Of a stretch of 64,000 nt of DNA, positions 42,699 to 49,068 are shown piece after piece (the first letter of the stretch is position 1; every line of letters begins with the position of its first letter). Source of the stretch: Streptomyces sp. NBC_00287 (GTDB taxonomy: Bacteria > Actinomycetota > Actinomycetes > Streptomycetales > Streptomycetaceae); assembly GCF_036173105.1 (NCBI RefSeq), contig NZ_CP108053.1:7936001-8000000 (forward strand), read 5' to 3'. A model generated the notes under the pieces. The model did no database searches. It saw only the letters and a list, made by a program, of their open reading frames with translations, and was not told the origin of the DNA. Both the position numbers and the translations under genes were made by a program.

Positions 42699-44492
42699 TC
42701 ACCGCCGCATCCCCATGAACACCTCCGTCCAGAACCGCTGTTGCTGCTGCGACGCCCCCACCAGATACGTCGCCCGCAGCTTCGCCGGCAGCAGGGCGAC
42801 CAGGCGGGTCACCACCGTCCGATGCTTCTTCAGCTGGGACAGCTCCGCGTTGGCCAGGATCTGGTGGACCACGTCGCTGTCGTTCGCGCCTTCGTCGCCG
42901 GCCTGCGCCGCGCGGCGCAGGCGTGCCTCCCACGCGTCGGCGTCGCGGGCGAGCTCGCGCAGGCCTGTGACCGGGCGGCCCTTCAGCCGGTCGATCAGGG
43001 CCGTGAGCGGGACGGGCGCGTACTCGCCGTCGCCGAGGTAGACCGTCGCCATCTCCAGCGGCAGTCCCCGTCGGTGCAGCTTGATCAGCCGCTCCAGGGT
43101 GCGCTTGGTGATCCAGGCCCGGCCCTCGTCGTCGATGTCGTGCTTCCACCACTCCAGCACGGTCTCGGCGTCCTGGCCGTAGCGCGCGAGCAGCCACTCG
43201 TTGGCCGGGATGTCCTCCGGCTCCACCTGGAGCGAGGCCGTGAACCGGGTCGCCTGCGCGATGTTGTTCCGCGCGACCAGCAGCTTGCGGCCCAGGTGGT
43301 ACGGCGGGTTCTGGACCGCTATCTGGGCGCGCAGGTTCTCGATCGGCCGGCCCGCCAGCGACCACTCCTGGGTGACCTCCATCAGTTTGGCGAACGCGGC
43401 CTTGTCCTTGGGCCGGTTGTACTCGTCCCACACGATCGCCTTGGGCTCGGGCCCGGTGAACTTCGCGGCCAGCAGATTGTCCAGGGTGCCGTCGGCCGAG
43501 GGGATCGGTGCGCAGAGATCCTCGACATTGGTCACCGGCAGCGAGAAGTACAGCGCCTCCCGGCCGAGGCCCTCCCGCAGCGTCTGCCGTACCAGCTCCG
43601 TCTTTCCGCACCCCGGTGGCCCCTGGAGCAGTACCGTCCAGCGGTTGCGCAGCGCGGCCCGCACCACCTGGCGCACCGGGTCCGGGATCGTGGACGGATT
43701 GGGCACGCCCACCGACTTGGCGATCCGGTCCAGGATCTCGGCCGTCCGGTTCTGCCCGGGCTTTCCGTCCGGTCCGGGCTCCGCGAGGCGCAGCCGCTCG
43801 CCGTCGACCAGGGGCAGCCCCCAGCGCAGCGGGAAGCCCTCGCGCGCGTTGGCCAGGACATGGTCGAGGGTGCGCGGGGACAGCCGCTCACGCAGCGCCG
43901 GTGACAGCGAGGCCCACAGGGAGAAGACCTCACGCAGATCCCACGGGCGGTACTTGGCCGCCAGATGCTTCCGCCAGGACGTGTCGTTCGCCGTGATCCG
44001 GATCGTCACCATGCGGTCCAGCAGCGCGAGATCGCCGCGCCGCGCCGAGGTCTCGGCCAGCGACTCGTTGTCGGTGAGGAAGACACCCACGCAGCCGAGC
44101 GCGCGCAGATCGTGCTCGCCCAGCGTCCAGTTGCAGGCGATCTGCATCAGCTGCGACTGGATCGTGTCGCCCGCCTGGAGCGAGTCGTCGATGAGCAGCA
44201 CGAAGGGCCGGCCTGGTTTCAGCTGGCTCATCACCAGCTGGCGCAGCACCAGTTCACCGGTGCCCGCGTCGCGCACCGGCGCGTTGACGAGCAGATCGTC
44301 CGGGGTGAGGTTCGCCGCAGGGACGTACACCAGTGCTGTGTCCGGGTGCGCCCGGGCGATGTGTGAGAAGAACGTCGCCGTCTTGCCGATGCCGTGCTCG
44401 CCGAAGATCTGCCCCGTCTGCCCCATGTCGATCATCGCGTCGATGAAGGACTCCAGGCGAGAAAGGGTCGGCTGCTTCACTTCCGTGGTCAT
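42699..44492 (-). CDS. MoxR-like protein with two AAA+ domains
   Basis: The 597-residue ATPase has two nucleotide-binding modules: GEHGIGKT (31-38) with FVLLIDDS as Walker B, and GPPGCGKT (291-298) with AIVWDEYNRP. Substrate-handling ATPases of the MoxR group typically pair with a vWA-domain protein. That partner is encoded immediately upstream; its stop and this ATG share a base (TAATG), so the two are made in fixed ratio. The C-terminal 150 residues are helical. It probably remodels or activates a target presented by the vWA protein. Confidence 0.85.
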   Translation of the reverse strand: MTTEVKQPTLSRLESFIDAMIDMGQTGQIFGEHGIGKTATFFSHIARAHPDTALVYVPAANLTPDDLLVNAPVRDAGTGELVLRQLVMSQLKPGRPFVLLIDDSLQAGDTIQSQLMQIACNWTLGEHDLRALGCVGVFLTDNESLAETSARRGDLALLDRMVTIRITANDTSWRKHLAAKYRPWDLREVFSLWASLSPALRERLSPRTLDHVLANAREGFPLRWGLPLVDGERLRLAEPGPDGKPGQNRTAEILDRIAKSVGVPNPSTIPDPVRQVVRAALRNRWTVLLQGPPGCGKTELVRQTLREGLGREALYFSLPVTNVEDLCAPIPSADGTLDNLLAAKFTGPEPKAIVWDEYNRPKDKAAFAKLMEVTQEWSLAGRPIENLRAQIAVQNPPYHLGRKLLVARNNIAQATRFTASLQVEPEDIPANEWLLARYGQDAETVLEWWKHDIDDEGRAWITKRTLERLIKLHRRGLPLEMATVYLGDGEYAPVPLTALIDRLKGRPVTGLRELARDADAWEARLRRAAQAGDEGANDSDVVHQILANAELSQLKKHRTVVTRLVALLPAKLRATYLVGASQQQQRFWTEVFMGMRR

Positions 44493-45895
44493 TACCCTGA
44501 TCCTGTGGTGACGCGATGGCAGTCCATCGCGGGGGTGTGCCTCTCGGGCCATTCGTCGCCGCCCTCGGTGATCAGCCAGATCCATTTGTCCGGCTCGGCG
44601 GGCGTGATCGGCGGCGCGTATCCGTCGGTGAGCATGACGACGGCGTCCGGTATCTCCTCGAAACGGCGCCCGTTCACCTCCGTACGCCCCTCCACGTACT
44701 CCGCGACCACCTGGAAGCTGGTGCCGCCCCCGCCGTAAACCCGCTCACCGGGGACGAAGGGCATCACCACCGCGTCGAAGGACAGCCAGTGCGCCTGAAC
44801 CCCGTCTATCCGGCCGACGAGTTCCGTGAGCCAGGTGATCACACGGCTCGGCATCGAGCCCGAGGTGTCGTAGGCGATGACGAGGACCTTGTCCCGGACC
44901 GGACCGCGGCGTGAGAGCACCGGGTCCTGGCCGAGCGCGGCCAGCAGCGCGCCGCGCTTCTTGGGGTACACCAGCCGCTCCCCCTCGCGCAGTTTCGAGG
45001 CGAGCACGTCGACCAGCCAGCGCTGCCACCAGTCGACGGTACGCGTACGCGTGGTCTCGCCGCGCAGGATGCCCGCGCCGAGGTTTCCCCAGAGCTTGGC
45101 CGCACGCGCGTTGCCGTCCTCGGTGCGGCCCATCAGGTCCAGCAGCTCCGCCTCCGCGCCCGCGTGCCCCCGCCGCGCCGCCAGCAGGGAGTTGAGCAGC
45201 GCGGAGGAGGCAACCAGGTCGACGGTCTCCTGGTCGGCCGGGACCGCGTCCGCCACCAGGTGCACGCACAGCCGCCGTTCGGGTACCGGCGGGCGGTGCA
45301 TGCGCTTCAGCTCGCCGTAGACCCGCATGTCGGTCGCCACGAACCCCTCGTACTCCAGCGGCTCCAGACCGTGCGCCGTCAGATCCGCGCGGTACAGCTC
45401 GTACACCTCGCGCGGGTTCACCCCCGTCGGCCTGCCGTCCAGCACCGGCAGCTCCTGTCTGCCGAGCCGGATCAGCGCCACATGATTGATGGACACTTCG
45501 GAGGCCAGCTCGAAGACCGGGTCGGCGCGCAGCTCCGGGTCGGCGAACAGGTGCCGGTGGACCAGATGCCGGGCCTCGTGGAAGAGCACGAACTTCACGC
45601 CGTCCAGGCCAAGGCCGACGAAGAAGTCCGGGTTGTACAGCAGCAGACAGGAGCCGTCCCCGGAGGCCACCACGGCGGCCGTGTCCACCGCCGTCGTCGG
45701 GATCTGGTGATGGCACTTCGCATACAGCCACGACGCCACGGCCGACTCGGTGAGCCCGAAGTCCAGCAGCGCGGCCTCCTTCAGCCGCCGCGCCTCCTCG
45801 ATCACCTCGGAATCCGCCGGGCGGTACCGCTCCAGCGCCCTGCGGTCCGCGAGATCGACCACCGGGGCGCGCCGCCCCCGCTCCCCGTACGCCAT
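44492..45895 (-). CDS. vWA-like / putative metallopeptidase protein (DUF2201 type)
   Basis: A 467-residue protein. A zinc-peptidase-like HEARH motif lies at 106-110 (VLFHEARHLVHRHLF), followed by a helical middle part and a C-terminal vWA-like domain with the metal-ion-dependent adhesion motif DTSGS (343-347) and VVMLTDGYAPP. This matches the DUF2201/vWA partner of MoxR ATPases. It is the first gene of the two-gene unit with MoxR. A TTGTCAGTGG element 50 bp upstream points toward it, and a tRNA-like sequence lies on the opposite strand in the same gap. Confidence 0.85.
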   Translation of the reverse strand: MAYGERGRRAPVVDLADRRALERYRPADSEVIEEARRLKEAALLDFGLTESAVASWLYAKCHHQIPTTAVDTAAVVASGDGSCLLLYNPDFFVGLGLDGVKFVLFHEARHLVHRHLFADPELRADPVFELASEVSINHVALIRLGRQELPVLDGRPTGVNPREVYELYRADLTAHGLEPLEYEGFVATDMRVYGELKRMHRPPVPERRLCVHLVADAVPADQETVDLVASSALLNSLLAARRGHAGAEAELLDLMGRTEDGNARAAKLWGNLGAGILRGETTRTRTVDWWQRWLVDVLASKLREGERLVYPKKRGALLAALGQDPVLSRRGPVRDKVLVIAYDTSGSMPSRVITWLTELVGRIDGVQAHWLSFDAVVMPFVPGERVYGGGGTSFQVVAEYVEGRTEVNGRRFEEIPDAVVMLTDGYAPPITPAEPDKWIWLITEGGDEWPERHTPAMDCHRVTTGSG

Positions 45896-45944
45896 GTGCC
45901 GCCCCCCGTACTGGATTTCCCCCGTGGATCATTGGTACCAGGGC

Positions 45945-45954
45945 CCACTGACAA
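45945..45954 (-). promoter_or_regulatory. TTGTCAGTGG promoter-like element of the vWA-MoxR unit
   Basis: The minus strand reads TTGTCAGTGG from 45954 to 45945, 50 bp before the vWA ATG. Seventeen bases after TTGTCA comes TGATCC, a poor -10. Same motif as upstream of the HEAT and VOC genes. Confidence 0.5.
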
Positions 45955-45983
45955 CGGGCCATGGCATTACGATCTGCCCCAAG

Positions 45984-46060
45984 GGCGGGGTCGTAGCGCA
46001 GAGGCAGGCGCACCGGTCTCCAAAACCAGAACACGCCGGTTCGAATCCGGCCGCCCCGCC
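45984..46060 (+). tRNA. tRNA-like RNA 3, anticodon CCA (Trp-like)
   Basis: The D-arm is identical to that of tRNA-like 2 and the T-arm (CGCCGGTTCGAATCCGG) identical to both others. The anticodon loop CTCCAAA within GGTCTCCAAAACC is that of a tRNA-Trp(CCA). The acceptor is irregular: GGCGGGG (45984-45990) pairs perfectly with CCCCGCC (46054-46060) and CG with CG, leaving one bulged T. A strict 7-bp acceptor would have two mismatches. The anticodon stem has one C-A mismatch. No CCA is encoded. It may be non-translational or decayed. It sits on the plus strand between the vWA gene and the gene at 46096. Confidence 0.55.
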
Positions 46061-46095
46061 CCCCTTCGGCCGCCCCGCACTCTTCTCAGCGCCGG

Positions 46096-46947
46096 TCAGG
46101 CGATGGCACCCGCGGTGACGACCAGCTCGGGCGCGGTCCCGTGGAACGTCTCCATCAGCTGCGCCAGCACCGCCCACGCCTCCTCACGGTCGCCCAAGTG
46201 CTCCCGGACGAGCGGTCGCAGCGCGTCCTCGGCCTCCGGCACCCGCCGGGGGAAGAGCACCTGCCCCATCGCCAGCACCTCAAGCACGCTGACGGCGGGG
46301 TCGTACGACAGCGCGAAGTCGGCCGGTCCCTCCAGCACGCCGGCCTGCCGCACCCGGTGCGTGAACTTGGCGTGCGAGCCGAACCCGGCGCGCACGGAGG
46401 GCGGGCAGTCAGGGCGCACGGACAGCGCCCAGCGCGTGTAGCCGGGCAGCGGAGCCTCGCCGTCCGCCTCGGCGACCGTGGTCCAGTCGGCGCGGGTGAG
46501 GACCATGGACGCGGCGGCGCGGCCCTCGCTCATCGAGGTGACCGCGCGCAGACAGCCGACGAGGCCATGGCGGACGTAACTCTTCGGGACCTCGGGCTCC
46601 TGGCCGACGAGCAGGGGGTCGACCCGGACCGGTTCGGTGCGGCCGGGACCGAACGGGATGCCGCGGACGACGGCGCGGCGCAGACCGGCGTCCGTCTCCA
46701 GGTGGCGCCACACCACGGCGTTGAGCGTCGGGTCGTCGTTCTCCAGGATCCAGAGTGCGAGGGAGACCGGCAGCAGCAGCCGCGACCACGTCCACGCGCG
46801 CTGGAGCCGCCGTACGGACGCTTCGGGGGCCTCGGGCCCGGGCAGGCCGGTGCGGGCCCGGACCCGGGCGGCGGTCTCCTCGTCGACCAGGCCGAGCAGA
46901 AACCCGACCGCCTGCTGCGACCTGCTGTTCTCACCCATGGCTTGCAT
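46096..46947 (-). CDS. Conserved-looking soluble protein of unknown function next to the vWA gene
   Basis: A 283-residue cytoplasmic protein with no recognised domain: MQAMGENSRSQQAVGFLLGLVDEETAARVRARTGLPG... A helical N-terminal half contains WSRLLLPVSLALWILENDDPTLNAVVWRHL. A middle segment has SEGRAAASMVLTRADWTTVAEAD, and the C-terminal half is helical (HLGDREEAWAVLAQLMETFHG). It is in the same direction as vWA-MoxR, 200 bp upstream, with tRNA-like RNA 3 in the gap. It may be a further component of that cassette. Start could be either ATG (46947 or 46938); neither has a good ribosome site. Confidence 0.7.
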   Translation of the reverse strand: MQAMGENSRSQQAVGFLLGLVDEETAARVRARTGLPGPEAPEASVRRLQRAWTWSRLLLPVSLALWILENDDPTLNAVVWRHLETDAGLRRAVVRGIPFGPGRTEPVRVDPLLVGQEPEVPKSYVRHGLVGCLRAVTSMSEGRAAASMVLTRADWTTVAEADGEAPLPGYTRWALSVRPDCPPSVRAGFGSHAKFTHRVRQAGVLEGPADFALSYDPAVSVLEVLAMGQVLFPRRVPEAEDALRPLVREHLGDREEAWAVLAQLMETFHGTAPELVVTAGAIA

Positions 46948-46993
46948 GATGCCGCAGGCCCGCGATCTTCCCCAGGGAAATACCGGGAGGGCG

Positions 46994-47971
46994 TCAGCCC
47001 GCCGCGCGTGCCGCCATGCGGGCCTTGCGTGCGGCCAGCTTCTCGTCGAACTTCAGGGCCTCGGCGTCCAGGCCGCCCATGAACAGGCCGAGTTCCTCCT
47101 GGGCCTTGAGGCCCTCGGGGCCGAGCCCGTCGATCTCCAGGACCCTCAGGTGGCGCAGCACCGGCTGGAGCACGTCGTCGTGGTGGATACGCATGTTGTA
47201 GACCTCGCCGATCGCCATCTGCGCGGCGAACCGCTCGAAGCCGGGCATGCCGTGGCCGGGCATCCGGAAGTTGACGATCACGTCCCGGACCGCCTGCATG
47301 GTCAGGTCGGGCGCGAGTTCGAAGGCGGCCTTCAGCAGGTTCCGGTAGAAGACCATGTGCAGGTTCTCGTCGGTCGCGATGCGGGCCAGCATGCGGTCGC
47401 AGACCGGGTCGCCCGACTGGTGGCCGGTGTTGCGGTGCGAGACGCGGGTGGCCAGCTCCTGGAAGGCGACGTAGGCCACCGAGTGCAGCATCGAGTGCCG
47501 GTTGTCCGACTCGAAGCCCTCGCTCATGTGGGCCATACGGAAGGCTTCCAGCTTGTCCGGGTCCACCGCGCGGGAGGCGAGGAGGTAGTCGCGCATCACG
47601 ATGCCGTGGCGGCCCTCCTCGGCGGTCCAGCGGTGCACCCAGGTGCCCCAGGCGCCGTCCCGGCCGAAGAGCGAGGCGATCTCGTGGTGGTAGCTGGGGA
47701 GGTTGTCCTCGGTCAGCAGGTTCACGACGAGCGCGATCCGGCCGATCTCGGTGACCTTGGACTGCTCCTTGTCCCAGGCCTCGCCGTCCTCGAAGAAGCC
47801 GGGGAAGTTACGGCCGTCGGACCACGGCACGTACTCGTGCGGCATCCAGTCCTTGGCGACCTTCAGATGACGGTTCAGCTCCGTCTCGACCACTTCCTCC
47901 AGCGCGTAGAGCAGCCGGGCGTCGGTCCAGGCGGAGGACGGGCTACCGAGGTGCGGGGAAGTGATCGTCAC
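46994..47971 (-). CDS. Acyl-ACP desaturase (di-iron)
   Basis: A 325-residue stearoyl-ACP-desaturase-type enzyme introducing a double bond into acyl-ACP. Di-iron ligands are seen in TEDNLPSYHHE, WTAEEGRHG (Glu-x2-His) and ATDENLHMVF (Glu-x2-His). The GTG start (47969-47971, VTITSPHLG) has GGAG at good spacing and is chosen over the upstream frame. A triple repeat operator 60 bp upstream suggests control by a TetR-type lipid regulator. Confidence 0.9.
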   Translation of the reverse strand: MTITSPHLGSPSSAWTDARLLYALEEVVETELNRHLKVAKDWMPHEYVPWSDGRNFPGFFEDGEAWDKEQSKVTEIGRIALVVNLLTEDNLPSYHHEIASLFGRDGAWGTWVHRWTAEEGRHGIVMRDYLLASRAVDPDKLEAFRMAHMSEGFESDNRHSMLHSVAYVAFQELATRVSHRNTGHQSGDPVCDRMLARIATDENLHMVFYRNLLKAAFELAPDLTMQAVRDVIVNFRMPGHGMPGFERFAAQMAIGEVYNMRIHHDDVLQPVLRHLRVLEIDGLGPEGLKAQEELGLFMGGLDAEALKFDEKLAARKARMAARAAG

Positions 47972-48026
47972 GGGAACTCCAGGGGGACGTAACACGAGCG
48001 GAAGCGGACCGGCGAGCGGTCAGTGG

Positions 48027-48074
48027 AACCTACGGAATCGTAGGCTACGAATCCGTAGGTTACGTAGCCGTAGG
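48027..48074. promoter_or_regulatory. Triple 15-bp operator upstream of the desaturase
   Basis: Three adjacent 15-bp units end in CGTAGG: 48030-48044 (CTACGGAATCGTAGG), 48045-48059 (CTACGAATCCGTAGG) and 48060-48074 (TTACGTAGCCGTAGG). Each is itself partly palindromic, and 48027-48061 forms a 35-bp near-perfect palindrome (mismatches only at paired positions 11/25 and the centre). It is the best candidate site for a desaturase regulator, which is not encoded nearby. Confidence 0.7.
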
Positions 48075-48148
48075 TTAAGAGCGGTGTAAAGACTGCTGAT
48101 CAGACCGGGTTCGGACCGGGTTCCCAAGGACGTTCAGGGCATGCCAAA

Positions 48149-48178
48149 CAGCCCCGGGAATTGCAGGTCCCGGGGCTG
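48149..48178 (-). terminator. Terminator of the dimethylargininase gene
   Basis: CAGCCCCGGGA and TCCCGGGGCTG form a perfect 11-bp stem around an 8-base loop, 22 bases after the stop on the minus strand, followed by a short U run. Confidence 0.75.
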
Positions 48179-48200
48179 GGGGGAGTGGCTCGTTCACTCG

Positions 48201-48977
48201 TCAGGCATACAACTCGCGCATCCGCACCGAGAGACATGTCACACATCCTTCGAGCTTCTCGAACTCGCTGATGTCGACCACGACCGGCTCATGGCCGAGG
48301 TCGGCCAGTAGCTCCGCCGTCTTCGGCGCGCTCGCGGAGATCAGCAGCTTGTGGCCGCCGAGCAGCACCACATGGCCGCCGGCCTCCTCGGGCACCGACA
48401 GGAAACGCGGGAAGAGCGCCGGCCGGTCGACCTTGGGGATATGTCCGATCACCGTGCCGTCGGGCAGCGCCGTGACCGCGGACTTCAGATGCAGCACCTT
48501 GCTCACCGGTACGGCGACCACCCGCGCCCCGAGCGGTTCGAAGGCGGCCCGCACCTGCTGGACGCCGGCCGCGTTGGTGCGCCCGCCGCGGCCCACGTAG
48601 ATCGTGTCGCCGACCTTCAGCACATCGCCGCCGTCCAGGGTGCCGGGCTCCCAGATCCAGTTCACCGAGCAGCCGAGTGAGGCGACGGCCTCCTCGACGC
48701 CGATGGTCTCGGCGCGGCGGGCCTGGGCGCCGGGGCGGGTGATCAGCGCGACGTTCTTGTACATGACGACCGTGTCCTCGACGAACACCGAGTCCGGGCA
48801 GTCGTCGGCCGGATCCACCTCGACCGTCTCCCAGCCGTGCGCGCGCAGGGCCTCGACGTACGCCTCCCACTGCTCCGTCGCACGGTCGACGTCGACCTTC
48901 TCCCGCTCGATATGCGTCACCAGCCCCTCGGCGAGACGCGGGCTGGGGCGGCGGACGAGGGCCTTCTTGCTGGGCAC
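48201..48977 (-). CDS. ddaH: Dimethylargininase (NG,NG-dimethylarginine dimethylaminohydrolase)
   Basis: A 258-residue member of the amidinotransferase/arginine deiminase fold that hydrolyses methylated arginines to citrulline and methylamines. Catalytic His is H163 (KVLHLKSAV) and the nucleophile C248 in EGCVTCLSV. The substrate-side motifs PDSVFVEDTVV and GTLDGGDVLKVGD are present. The GTG start (48975-48977) with CGGAG seven bases upstream gives VPSKKALVRRPSPR; the longer upstream frame is not needed. It stands alone with its own terminator. Confidence 0.92.
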   Translation of the reverse strand: MPSKKALVRRPSPRLAEGLVTHIEREKVDVDRATEQWEAYVEALRAHGWETVEVDPADDCPDSVFVEDTVVMYKNVALITRPGAQARRAETIGVEEAVASLGCSVNWIWEPGTLDGGDVLKVGDTIYVGRGGRTNAAGVQQVRAAFEPLGARVVAVPVSKVLHLKSAVTALPDGTVIGHIPKVDRPALFPRFLSVPEEAGGHVVLLGGHKLLISASAPKTAELLADLGHEPVVVDISEFEKLEGCVTCLSVRMRELYA

Positions 48978-49041
48978 GAGGTTCTCCGAATCGGCGGCAG
49001 TTCCGGCGCCCATCATCCGGCACCGGTCCGCCATCATGCAG

Positions 49042-49058
49042 GCCGGGTCGACCCCGGC
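49042..49058. terminator. Hairpin between the UvrA-like and dimethylargininase genes
   Basis: GCCGGG and CCCGGC form a 6-bp stem with a 5-base loop, 10 bases beyond the UvrA-like stop. The run AAAA follows on the plus strand. A short stem, so only moderate support. Confidence 0.4.
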
Positions 49059-49068
49059 AAAACCCTCG

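Larger units (their letters stand above)
45896..46095. other. Gap carrying the vWA promoter and tRNA-like RNA 3
   Basis: The 200 bases hold the TTGTCAGTGG element directed toward vWA and tRNA-like RNA 3 on the opposite strand. No further ORF was seen. The tRNA-like sequence begins 30 bases beyond the element, so transcription of both could start from overlapping divergent promoters. Confidence 0.5.
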
